This document shows positions 1 through 10,364 of a stretch of 64,000 nucleotides of DNA, piece by piece. The stretch is from Paratinospora sagittata. Its lineage: Eukaryota; Streptophyta; Magnoliopsida; Ranunculales; Menispermaceae. Under the pieces are notes generated by a model. The model saw only the letters and a program-made list of their open reading frames with translations, ran no database searches and had not been told where the DNA came from. The translations under genes were made by a program, and so were the position numbers. The stretch is taken from contig CM069590.1 of NCBI GenBank assembly GCA_035771175.1, positions 28,534,821 to 28,598,820 of the forward strand, read 5' to 3'. Position 1 is the first letter of the stretch. Each line of letters starts with the position of its first letter.

Positions 1-28
1 ATCATTGTAGAATTCGAAAGCTATTGTT

Positions 29-77
29 TGATGTGTTCTTGATGCAAAACAGGTGATGTGTTCCTCTTTGATGTGTT
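29..77 (+). repeat. Triplicated tgatgtgtt motif in the monomer head
   Basis: Three copies of tgatgtgtt start at 29, 54 and 69 of the first unit. The first two extend to tgatgtgttc. Spacings are 25 and 15 bp. They coincide with the two deletion sizes found in other units: 25 bp in B heads and 40 bp in unit 66. They are the likely endpoints of slippage or recombination. Confidence 0.93.
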
Positions 78-376
78 ATCTTACCGAGACCACTTCATAT
101 ACTTAGAGTTTTAAACAATGGATAGCCTCTGCAAATCTTAGCACACAAGGGATAAAATGAAGAACTAGCTGAACATCAAGACAGATTGCAATTTTGATTC
201 AATTCGAAGCTTTTTTTTGCAAAGGCAAGAATCATTACTTTCTTCTCTTGAAAAACTCTTCGAAAAGCTCAATCTAACTTGCAAATATCGTGCGTGTTGA
301 ATTTTTGAAAATCAGAGAATGAGTGTTTTATAAAATTTGAAGTTGAAGGTTAAAGAGCAAGAGTACTAAAAAATGA

Positions 377-388
377 TTTGAATTCAAA
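377..388. other. 12-bp perfect palindrome tttgaattcaaa
   Basis: This site is its own reverse complement, contains an EcoRI site, and recurs in nearly every monomer at the same offset. It is unaffected by head or tail subtype. A single copy (19294-19305) is altered by a t-to-g change (gagttgaattc), and in units 54, 57 and 59 the nearby sequence reads aattcaagac. Whether a protein binds it cannot be told from sequence. Confidence 0.85.
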
Positions 389-612
389 ACATTGTTCAAT
401 CTAAAGTTTTTTGCGCGTGCGAGACAATGGGAATCATCTAGGTGTTACTAGAGAATATTTCAATTAAGATAACCTGGCAAAACTGTGAAGGAATAGAAAA
501 ATCGAGCAAGCAGAAGTGCCCACATTTTTCTCGTTAGAAATATAAGATTTTAGTCTAAGACGTGCAAATTGCTGGATAGCCTTATTTTTGAAAAAATTAA
601 TATTTTGACACT

Positions 613-710
613 AAAGAACCATTTCATTGACTCAAAACACTTTGATATAAGATTAAACACTTTTAAATAATTGAAAACTCATTAAAATTATGATTAAAAG
701 CTTTCAGAAA
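613..710 (+). repeat. Degenerate ~20-bp sub-repeats in the monomer tail
   Basis: The pattern aaa, three mostly C/A bases, then a T run recurs at 613, 635, 655, 675 and ~697 of the first unit, a step of 20-22 bp. Examples are aaaacacttt, taaacactttt and aaaactcatt. The step is about two helical turns, so A/T runs fall on one face of the helix. The same spacing is kept in the other tail subtypes. Confidence 0.7.
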
Positions 711-835
711 ATAATTTTTTTCAAAATGAAATACTATATCGAAAGTGATTTTGAAGACTTTGCAATTTTTATAGTTTTAGTGCTGAGATTGATCGAGGGG
801 TTACCCTACACACCAGAGATCAAACTAATGCATTA

Positions 836-850
836 GACATGAGATATGTC
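836..850. other. Short inverted repeat gacat-gagat-atgtc
   Basis: Five-base arms flank a five-base loop near the end of the monomer. It is present in most units. Variants are gagctatg in units 18 and 26, gacattagat in units 19 and 27, atatgcctt in unit 5 and atatggctt in unit 71. The stem is too short to call a stable structure. Confidence 0.6.
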
Positions 851-867
851 TTCGTTCTTCGAGCTTG

Positions 868-1732
868 ATCATTGTAGAATTCGAAAGCTATTGTTTGATG
901 TGTTCTTGATGCAAAACAGGTGATGTGTTCCTCTTTGATGTGTTATCTTACCGAGACCACTTCATATACTTAGAGTTTTAAACAATGGATAGCCTCTGCA
1001 AATCTTAGCACACAAGGGAGAAAATGAAGAACTAGCTGAACATCAAGACAGATTGCAATTTTGATTCAATTCGAAGCTTTTTTTTGCAAAGGCAAGAATC
1101 ATTACTTTCTTCTCTTGAAAAACTCTTCGAAAAGCTCAATCTAACTTGCAAATATCGTGCGTGTTGAATTTTTGAAAATCAGAGAATGAGTGTTTTATAA
1201 AATTTGAAGTTGAAGGTTAAAGAGCAAGAGTACTAAAAAATGATTTGAATTCAAAACATTGTTCAATCTAAAGTTTTTTGCGCGTGCGAGACAATGGGAA
1301 TCATCTAGGTGTTACTAGAGAATATTTCAATTAAGATAACCTGGCAAAACTGTGAAGGAATAGAAAAATCGAGCAAGCAGAAGTGCCCACATTTTTCTCG
1401 TTAGAAATATAAGATTTTTGTCTAAGACGTGCCAATTGCTGGATAGCCTTATTTTTGAAAAATTAATATTTTGACACTAAAGAACCATTTCATTGACTCA
1501 AAACACTTTGATATAAGAATAAACACTTTTGAATAATTCAAAACTCTTTAAAATTATGATTAAAACCTTTCGGAAAACATTTTTGTAAAAATGAAATACT
1601 ATATCGAATGTGATTTTGAAGACTTTGCAATTTTAAGAGTTTTAGTGCTAAGATTGATCGAGGGGTTACCTTACACACCAGAGATCAAACTAATGCCTTA
1701 GACATGAGATATGTCTTCGTTCTTCGAGCTTG
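868..1732 (+). repeat. Monomer 2: A head, gaat tail (865 bp)
   Basis: The first half matches unit 1 except for gggagaaaatg (shared with unit 6). The tail has cttttgaataattc, tcgaatgtg, tttaagag and gccttagac, shared with unit 9. It joins a unit 1-like head to a different tail. Confidence 0.97.
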
Positions 1733-2596
1733 ATCATTGTAGAATTCGAAAGCTATTGTTTGATGTGTTCTTGATGCAAAACAGGTGATGTGTTCCTCTT
1801 TGATGTGTTATCTTACCGAGACCACTTCATATACTTAGAGTTTTAAACAATGGGTAGCCTCTGCAAATCTTAGCACACAAGGGATAAAATGAAGAACTAG
1901 CTGAACATCAAGACAGATTGCAATTTTGATTCAATTCGAAGCCTTTTTTTGCAAAGGCAGGAATCATTACTTTCTTCTCTTGAAAAACTCTTCGAAAAGC
2001 TCAATCTAACTTGCAAATATCGTGCGTGTTGTATTTTTGAAAATCAGAGAATAAGTGTTTTATAAAATTTGAAGTTGAAGGTTAAAGAGCAAGAGTACTA
2101 CAAATTGATTTGAATTCAAAACATTGTTCAATCTAAAGTTTTTTGGGCGTGCGAGACAATGGGAATCATCTAGGTGTTACTAGAGAATATTTCAATTAAG
2201 ATAACCTGGCAAAACGGTGAAGGAATAGAAAAATCGAGCAAGCAGAAGTGCCCACATTTTTCTCGTTAGAAATATAAGATTTTAGTCTAAGACGTGCCAA
2301 TTGCTGGATAGCCTTATTTTTGAAAAATTAATATTTTGACACTAAAGAACCATTTCGTTGACTCAAAATACTTTGATATAAGAATAAACACTTTTAAATA
2401 ATTCAAAACTCTTTAAAATTATGATTAAAACCTTCCGGAAAACATTTTTGTAAAATGAAATACTATATCGAAAGTGATTTTGAAGACTTTGCAATTTTCA
2501 GAGTTTTAGTGCTAAGGTTGATCGAGGGGTTGCCTTACACACCAGAGATCAAACTAATGCATTAGACATGAGATATGTCTTCGTTCTTCGAGCTTG
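1733..2596 (+). repeat. Monomer 3: A2-like, gaat tail (864 bp)
   Basis: Markers are gggtagcc, ggcaggaatc, gttgtattttt, tacaaattg, aaaacggtg, ttcgttgac, aaaatactt, aggttgatcg and ggttgcc. It is one base short at ttgtaaaatg. Its near-identical partner is unit 10. Confidence 0.97.
1941..1958. other. Potential hairpin gccttt-ttttgc-aaaggc
   Basis: Six-base arms around a six-base loop in the gcc allele of the monomer. The C-type allele (gcattttttt) and the allele of unit 1 (gctttttttt) break the outer pairing, so stem potential varies by subtype. Unit 66 has two extra T in the loop and unit 8 has gcgaaggc in the right arm. Confidence 0.6.
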
Positions 2597-3462
2597 ATCA
2601 TTGTAGAATTCGAAAGCTATTGTTTGATGTGTTCTTGATGCAAAACAGGTGATGTGTTCCTCTTTGATGTGTTATCTTACCGAGACCACTTCATATACTT
2701 AGAGTTTTAAACAATGGATAGCCTCTGCAAATCTTAGCACACAAGGGATAAAATGAAGAACTAGCTGAACATCAAGACAGATTGCAATTTTGATTCAATT
2801 CGAAGCCTTTTTTTGCAAAGGCAAGAATCATTACTTTCTTCTCTTGAAAAACTTTTCGAAAACCTCAATCTAACTTGCAAATATCGTGCGTGTTGAATTT
2901 TTGAAAATCAGAGAATGAGTGTTTTATAAAATTTGAAGTTGAAGGTTAAAGAGCAAGAGTACTACAAAATGATTTGAATTCAAAACATTGTTCAATCTAA
3001 AGTTTTTTGGGCGTGCGAGACAATGGGAATCATCTAGGTGTTACTAGAGAATATTTCAATTAAGATAACCTGGCAAAACTGTGAAGGACTAGAAAAATTG
3101 AGCAAGCAGAAGTGCCCACATTTTTCTCGTTAGAAATATAAGATTTTAGTCTAAGACGTGCCAATTGCTGGATAGCCTTATTTTTGAAAAAATTAATATT
3201 TTGACACTAAAGAACCATTTCATTGACTCAAAACACTTTGATATAAGAATAAACACTTTTAAATAATTCAAAACTCATTAAAATTATGATTAAAACCTTT
3301 CGGAAAACATTTTTGTAAAAATGAAATACTATATCAAAAGTGATTTTGAAGACTTTGCAATTTTCAGAGTTTTAGTGCTAAGATTGATCGAGGGGTTACC
3401 TTACACACCAGAGATCAAACTAATGCATTAGACATGAGATATGTCTTCGTTCTTCGAGCTTG
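2597..3462 (+). repeat. Monomer 4: A head, gaat tail (866 bp)
   Basis: Markers are acttttcgaaaacctc, ggactagaaa, aaattgagc, gaaaaaatt and tatcaaaagtg. The head matches unit 11, which carries a different (L) tail. Confidence 0.97.
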
Positions 3463-4329
3463 ATCATTGTAGAATTCGAAAGCTATTGTTTGATGTGTTC
3501 TTGATGCAAAACAGGTGATGTGTTCCTCTTTGATGTGTTATCTTACCGAGACCACTTCATATACTTAGAGTTTTAAACAATGGATAGCCTCTGCAAATCT
3601 TAGCACACAAGGGATAAAATGAAGAACTAGCTGAACATCAAGACAGATTGCAATTTTGATTCAATTCGAAGCTTTTTTTTGCAAAGGCAAGAATCATTAC
3701 TTTCTTCTCTTGAAAAACTCTTCGAAAAGCTCAATCTAACTTGCAAATATCGTGCGTGTTGAATTTTTGAAAATCAGAGAATGAGTGTTTTATAAAATTT
3801 GAAGTTGAAGGTTAAAGAGCAAGAGTACTAAAAAATGATTTGAATTCAAAACATTGTTCAATCTAAAGTTTTTTGCGCGTGCGAGACAATGGGAATCATC
3901 TAGGTGTTACTAGAGAATATTTCAATTAAGATAACCTGGCAAAACTGTGAAGGAATAGAAAAATCGAGCAAGCAGAAGTGCCCACATTTTTCTCGTTAGA
4001 AATATAAGATTTTAGTCTAAGACGTGCAAATTGCTGGATAGCCTTATTTTTGAAAAAATTAATATTTTGACACTAAAGAACCATTTCATTGACTCAAAAC
4101 ACTTTGATATAAGATTAAACACTTTTAAATAATTGAAAACTCATTAAAATTATGATTAAAAGCTTTCAGAAAATAATTTTTTTCAAAATGAAATACTATA
4201 TCGAAAGTGATTTTGAAGACTTTGCAATTTTTATAGTTTTAGTGCTGAGATTGATCGAGGGGTTACCCTACACACCAGAGATCAAACTAATGCATTAGAC
4301 ATGAGATATGCCTTCGTTCTTCGAGCTTG
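3463..4329 (+). repeat. Monomer 5: A head, L tail (867 bp), near-copy of unit 1
   Basis: Same length and subtype markers as unit 1, from which it lies 3462 bp away. The difference I noticed is atatgcctt in place of atatgtctt near the end. Confidence 0.97.
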
Positions 4330-5196
4330 ATCATTGTAGAATTCGAAAGCTATTGTTTGATGTGTTCTTGATGCAAAACAGGTGATGTGTTCCTCTTTGA
4401 TGTGTTATCTTACCGAGACCACTTCATATACTTAGAGTTTTAAACAATGGATAGCCTCTGCAAATCTTAGCACACAAGGGAGAAAATGAAGAACTAGCTG
4501 AACATCAAGACAGATTGCAATTTTGATTCAATTCGAAGCTTTTTTTTGCAAAGGCAAGAATCATTACTTTCTTCTCTTGAAAAACTCTTCGAAAAGCTCA
4601 ATCTAACTTGCAAATATCGTGCGTGTTGAATTTTTGAAAATCAGAGAATGAGTGTTTTATAAAATTTGAAGTTGAAGGTTAAAGAGCAAGAGTACTAAAA
4701 AATGATTTGAATTCAAAACATTGTTCAATCTAAAGTTTTTTGCGCGTGCGAGACAATGGGAATCATCTAGGTGTTACTAGAGAATATTTCAATTAAGATA
4801 ACCTGGCAAAACTGTGAAGGAATAGAAAAATCGAGCAAGCAGAAGTGCCCACATTTTTCTCGTTAGAAATATAAGATTTTAGTCTAAGACGTGCAAATTG
4901 CTGGATAGCCTTATTTTTGAAAAAATTAATATTTTGACACTAAAGAACCATTTCTTTGACTCAAAACACTTTGATATAAGATTAAACACTTTTAAATAAT
5001 TGAAAACTCATTAAAATTATGATTAAAAGCTTTCAGAAAATAATTTTTTTCAAAATGAAATACTATATCGAAAGTGATTTTGAAGACTTTGCAATTTTTA
5101 TAGTTTTAGTGCTGAGATTGATCGAGGGGTTACCCTACACACCAGAGATCAAACTAATGTATTAGACATGAGATATGTCTTCGTTCTTCGAGCTTG
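4330..5196 (+). repeat. Monomer 6: A head, L tail (867 bp)
   Basis: Shares gggagaaaatg with unit 2 in the head but has the L tail of units 1 and 5. Private changes are catttctttgac and aatgtattag. Confidence 0.97.
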
Positions 5197-6061
5197 ATCA
5201 TTGTAGAATTCGAAAGCTATTGTTTGATGTGTTCTTGATGCAAAACAGGTGATGTGTTCCTCTTTGATGTGTTATCTTACCGAGACCACTTCATATACTT
5301 AGAGTTTTAAACAATGGATAGCCTCTGCAAATCTTAGCACACAAGGGATAAAATGAAGAACTAGCTGAACATCAAGACAGATTGCAATTTTGATTCAATT
5401 CGAAGCTTTTTTTTGCAAAGGCAAGAATCATTACTTTCTTCTCTTGAAAAACTCTTCGAAAAGCTCAATCTAACTTGCAAATATCGTGCGTGTTGAATTT
5501 TTGAAAATCAGAGAATGAGTGTTTTATAAAATTTGAAGTTGAAGGTTAAAGAGCAAGAGTACTAAAAAATGATTTGAATTCAAAACATTGTTCAATCTAA
5601 AGTTTTTTGCGCGTGCGAGACAATGGGAATCATCTAGGTGTTACTAGAGAATATTTCAATTAAGATAACCTGGCAAAACTGTGAAGGAATAGAAAAATCG
5701 AGCAAGCAGAAGTGCCCACATTTTTCTCGTTAGAAATATAAGATTTTAGTCTAAGACGTGCCAATTGCTGGATAGCCTTATTTTTGAGAAATTAATATTT
5801 TGATACTAAAGAACCATTTCAATGACTCAAAACACTTTGATATAAGAAGAAACACTTTTAAATAATTCAAAACTCATTAAAATTATGATTAAAACCTTTC
5901 GGAAAACATTTTTGTAAAAATGAAATACTAAATCGAAAGTGATTTTGAAGACTTTCCAATTTTCAGAGTTTTAGTGCTAAGATTGATCGAGGGGTTACCT
6001 TACACACCAGAGATCAAACTAATGCATTAGACATGAGATATGTCTTCGTTCTTCGAGCTTG
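5197..6061 (+). repeat. Monomer 7: A1, gaag tail (865 bp)
   Basis: First unit with the gagaaatt, caatgactc, agaagaaac tail. Private changes are tttgatact, actaaatcg and ctttccaatt. It is followed by a B unit, as most A1 units are. Confidence 0.97.
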
Positions 6062-6903
6062 ATCATTGTCGAATCCGAAAGCTATTGTTTGATGTGTTCC
6101 TCTTTGATGTGTTATCTTACCGAGACCACTTCATATACTTAGAGTTTTAAACAATGGATAGCCTTTGCAAATCTTAGCACACAAGGGATAAAATGAAGAA
6201 CTAGCTGAACATCAAGACAGATTGCAATTTTGATTCAATTCGAAGCCTTTTTTTGCGAAGGCAAGAATCATTACTTTCTTCTCTTGAAAAACTCTTCGAA
6301 AAGCTCAATCTAACTTGCAAATATCGTGCGTGTTGAATTTTTGAAAATCAGAGAATGAGTGTTTTATAAAATTTGAAGTTGAAGGTTAAAGAGCAAGAGT
6401 ACTAAAAAATGATTTGAATTCAAAACATTGTTCAATCTAAAGTTTTTTGGGGGTGCGAGACAATGGGAATCATCTAGGTGTTACTAGAGAATATTTCAAT
6501 TAAGATAACCTGGCAAAACTGTGAAGGAATACAAAAATCGAGCAAGCAGAAGTGCCCACATTTTTCTCGTTAGAAATATAAGATTTTAGTCTAAGACGTG
6601 CAAATTGCTGGATAGCCTTATTTTTGAAAAAATTAATATTTTGACACTAAAGAACCATTTCATTGACTCAAAACGCTTTGATATAAGATTAAACACTTGT
6701 AAATAATTGAAAACTCATTAAAATTATGATTAAAAGCTTTCAGAAAATAATTTTTTTCAAAATGAAATACTATATCGAAAGTGATTTTGAAGACTTTGCA
6801 ATTTTTAGAGTTTTAGTGCTGAGATTGATCGAGGGGTTACCCTACACACCAGAGATCAAACTAATGCATTAGACATGAGATATGTCTTCGTTCTTCGAGC
6901 TTG
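6062..6903 (+). repeat. Monomer 8: B head, L tail (842 bp)
   Basis: First unit with attgtcgaatcc and the 25 bp head deletion. Others: gatagcctttgc, tttgcgaagg, gggggtg, ggaatacaaaa, aaaacgctttg, cacttgtaaat. It keeps gaaaaaatt, which explains 842 rather than 841 bp. Confidence 0.97.
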
Positions 6904-7768
6904 ATCTTTGTAGAATTCGAAAGCTATTGTTTGATGTGTTCTTGATGCAAAACAGGTGATGTGTCCCTTTTTGATGTGTTATCTTACCGAGACAACTTCA
7001 TATACTTAGAGTTTTAAACAATGGATAGCCTCTGCAAATCTTAGCACACAAGGGATAAAATGAAGAACTAGCTGAACATCAAGACAGATTGCAATTTTGA
7101 TTCAATTCGAAGCATTTTTTTGCAAAGGCAAGAATCATTACTTTCTTCTCTTGAAAAACTCTACGAAAAGCTCAATCTAACTTGCAAATATCGTGCGTGT
7201 TGAATTTTTGAAAATCAGAGAATAAGTGTTTTATAAAATTTGAAGTTGAAGGTTAAAGAGCAAGAGTACTACAAAATGATTTGAATTCAAAACATTGTTC
7301 AATCTAAAGTTTTTTGGGCGTGCGAGACAATGGGAATCATCTAGGTGTTACTAGAGAATATTTCAATTAAGATAACCTGGCAAAACTGTGAAGGAATAGA
7401 AAAATCGAGCAAGCAGAAGTGCCCACATTTTTCTCGTTAGAAATATAAGATTTTAGTCTAAGACGTGCCAATTGCTGGATAGCCTTATTTTTGAAAAATT
7501 AATATTTTGACACTAAAGAACCATTTCATTGACTCAAAACACTTTGATATAAGAATAAACACTTTTGAATAATTCAAAACTCTTTAAAATTATGATTAAA
7601 ACCTTTCGGAAAACATTTTTGTAAAAATGAAATACTATATCGAATGTGATTTTGAAGACTTTGCAATTTTAAGAGTTTTAGTGTTAAGATTGATCGAGGG
7701 GTTACCTTACACACCAGAGATCAAACTAATGCCTTAGACATGAGATATGTCTTCGTTCTTCGAGCTTG
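6904..7768 (+). repeat. Monomer 9: C head, gaat tail (865 bp)
   Basis: First C unit: atctttgtag, tgtccctttttg, gagacaac, gcattttttt, ctctacgaaaag. Its tail (cttttgaataattc, tcgaatgtg, gccttagac) is that of unit 2, so a junction between C and unit 2-like sequence lies within the monomer. Confidence 0.97.
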
Positions 7769-8632
7769 ATCATTGTAGAATTCGAAAGCTATTGTTTGAT
7801 GTGTTCTTGATGCAAAACAGGTGATGTGTTCCTCTTTGATGTGTTATCTTACCGAGACCACTTCATATACTTAGAGTTTTAAACAATGGGTAGCCTCTGC
7901 AAATCTTAGCACACAAGGGATAAAATGAAGAACTAGCTGAACATCAAGACAGATTGCAATTTTGATTCAATTCGAAGCCTTTTTTTGCAAAGGCAGGAAT
8001 CATTACTTTCTTCTCTTGAAAAACTCTTCGAAAAGCTCAATCTAACTTGCAAATATCGTGCGTGTTGTATTTTTGAAAATCAGAGAATAAGTGTTTTATA
8101 AAATTTGAAGTTGAAGGTTAAAGAGCAAGAGTACTACAAATTGATTTGAATTCAAAACATTGTTCAATCTAAAGTTTTTTGGGCGTGCGAGACAATGGGA
8201 ATCATCTAGGTGTTACTAGAGAATATTTCAATTAAGATAACCTGGCAAAACGGTGAAGGAATAGAAAAATCGAGCAAGCAGAAGTGCCCACATTTTTCTC
8301 GTTAGAAATATAAGATTTTAGTCTAAGACGTGCCAATTGCTGGATAGCCTTATTTTTGAAAAATTAATATTTTGACACTAAAGAACCATTTCGTTGACTC
8401 AAAATACTTTGATATAAGAATAAACACTTTTAAATAATTCAAAACTCTTTAAAATTATGATTAAAACCTTCCGGAAAACATTTTTGTAAAATGAAATACT
8501 ATATCGAAAGTGATTTTGAAGACTTTGCAATTTTCAGAGTTTTAGTGCTAAGGTTGATCGAGGGGTTGCCTTACACACCAGAGATCAAACTAATGCATTA
8601 GACATGAGATATGTCTTCGTTCTTCGAGCTTG
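7769..8632 (+). repeat. Monomer 10: A2-like, gaat tail (864 bp)
   Basis: Carries all the markers of unit 3 (ggcaggaatc, tacaaattg, ttcgttgac, aaaatactt, ggttgcc) at an exact 6036 bp offset. I saw no difference by eye. Confidence 0.97.
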
Positions 8633-9499
8633 ATCATTGTAGAATTCGAAAGCTATTGTTTGATGTGTTCTTGATGCAAAACAGGTGATGTGTTCCTCTT
8701 TGATGTGTTATCTTACCGAGACCACTTCATATACTTAGAGTTTTAAACAATGGATAGCCTCTGCAAATCTTAGCACACAAGGGATAAAATGAAGAACTAG
8801 CTGAACATCAAGACAGATTGCAATTTTGATTCAATTCGAAGCCTTTTTTTGCAAAGGCAAGAATCATTACTTTCTTCTCTTGAAAAACTTTTCGAAAACC
8901 TCAATCTAACTTGCAAATATCGTGCGTGTTGAATTTTTGAAAATCAGAGAATGAGTGTTTTATAAAATTTGAAGTTGAAGGTTAAAGAGCAAGAGTACTA
9001 CAAAATGATTTGAATTCAAAACATTGTTCAATCTAAAGTTTTTTGGGCGTGCGAGACAATGGGAATCATCTAGGTGTTACTAGAGATTATTTCAATTAAG
9101 ATAACCTGGCAAAACTGTGAAGGAATAGAAAAATCGAGCAAGCAGAAGTGCCCACATTTTTCTCGTTAGAAATATAAGATTTTAGTCTAAGACGTGCAAA
9201 TTGCTGGATAGCCTTATTTTTGAAAAAATTAATATTTTGACACTAAAGAACCATTTCATTGACTCAAAACACTTTGATATAAGATTAAACACTTTTAAAT
9301 AATTGAAAACTCATTAAAATTATGATTAAAAGCTTTCAGAAAATAATTTTTTTCAAAATGAAATACTATATCGAAAGTGATTTTGAAGACTTTGCAATTT
9401 TTATAGTTTTAGTGCTGAGATTGATCGAGGGGTTACCCTACACACCAGAGATCAAACTAATGCATTAGACATGAGATATGTCTTCGTTCTTCGAGCTTG
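8633..9499 (+). repeat. Monomer 11: unit 4-like head, L tail (867 bp)
   Basis: The head has acttttcgaaaacctc as in unit 4. It then has tagagattattt and gtgcaaatt and switches to an L tail with tttatag and gattgatcg. It is a fusion monomer whose junction lies in the middle third. Confidence 0.97.
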
Positions 9500-10364
9500 A
9501 TCATTGTAGAATTCGAAAGCTATTGTTTGATGTGTTCTTGATACAAAACAGGTGATGTGTTCCTCTTTGATGTGTTATCTTACCGAGACCACTTCATATA
9601 CTTAGAGTTTTAAACAATGGATAGCCTCTGCAAATCTTAGCACACAAGGGATAAAATGAAGAACTAGCTGAACATCAAGACAGATTGCAATTTTGATTCA
9701 ATTCGAAGCCTTTTTTTGCAAAGGCAAGAATCATTACTTTCTTCTCTTGAAAAACTCTTCGAAAAGCTCAATCTAACTTGCAAATATCGTGCGTGTTGTA
9801 TTTTTGAAAATCAGAGAATGAGTGTTTTATTAAATTTGAAGTTGAAGGTTAAAGAGCAAGAGTACTACATAATGATTTGAATTCAAAACATTGTTCAATC
9901 GAAAGTTTTTTGGGCGTGCGAGACAATGGGAATCATCTAGGTGTTACTAGAGAATATTTCAATTAAGATAACCTGGCAAAATTGTGAAGGAATAGAAAAA
10001 TCGAGCAAGCAGAAGTGCCCACATTTTTCTCGTTAGAAATATAAGATTTTAGTCTAAGACGTGCCAATTGCTGGATAGCCTTATTTTTGAAAAATTAATA
10101 TTTTGACACTAAAGAACCATTTCATTGACTCAAAACACTTTGATATAAGAATAAACACTTTTAAATAATTCAAAACTCATTAAAATTATGATTAAAACCT
10201 TTCGGAAAACATTTTTGTAAAAATGAAATACTATATGAAAAGTGATTTTGAAGACTTTGCAATTTTCAGAGTTTTAGTGCTAAGATTGATCGAGGGGATA
10301 CCTTACACACCAGAGATCAAACTAATGCATTAGACATGAGATATGTCTTCGTTCTTCGAGCTTG
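9500..10364 (+). repeat. Monomer 12: A3, gaat tail (865 bp)
   Basis: A3 markers: gttgtattttt, tttattaaattt, tacataatg, aaaattgtg, gggatacc. Private changes: ttgatacaaaac, caatcgaaag and tatatgaaaagtg. Confidence 0.97.

Larger units (their letters stand above)
1..867 (+). repeat. Monomer 1: A head, L tail (867 bp)
   Basis: Used as the reference unit. It has gctttttttt, tactaaaaaatg, tttttgcgcg, gtgcaaatt and the long gaaaaaatt. The L tail includes tttatag and gattgatcg. One base longer than a standard L unit because of the gaaaaaatt tract. Confidence 0.97.
1..10364 (+). repeat. Left zone of the array, irregular order (units 1-12)
   Basis: These 12 units use combinations rare elsewhere. L tails sit on A heads (units 1, 5, 6, 11) and keep gattgatcg, whereas nearly all later L tails have gattattcg. 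Only one gaag tail occurs (unit 7). Units 1 and 5 are almost identical and 3462 bp apart. Units 9 (tail) to 11 (head) repeat units 2-4 at 6036 bp. No complete A1-B-C-A2-A3 pentamer is present, although units 7-10 and 12 follow its order with one extra monomer. Confidence 0.8.

Noticed and set aside
11..20. CENP-B box in ttcgaaag or ttcgaagc stretches
   Set aside because: Only the ttcg core is present; the downstream A and CGGG positions of the box do not match.
797..815. Telomere-like repeat in ggggttaccctacacacc
   Set aside because: It occurs once per monomer, is not tandem, and does not match TTTAGGG, TTAGGG or TTAGG units.
726..836. Short open reading frame as a protein-coding gene
   Set aside because: It is only 36 codons, lies in a satellite, has no recognisable domain, and persistence among near-identical copies is not evidence of coding. 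Other ATGs I checked end within a few codons, 25 at most.
15..6120. 25 bp difference between A and B units as an insertion in A
   Set aside because: Polarity cannot be proven here, but a precise loss between direct repeats fits both the 25 and the 40 bp variants, so I describe it as a deletion.
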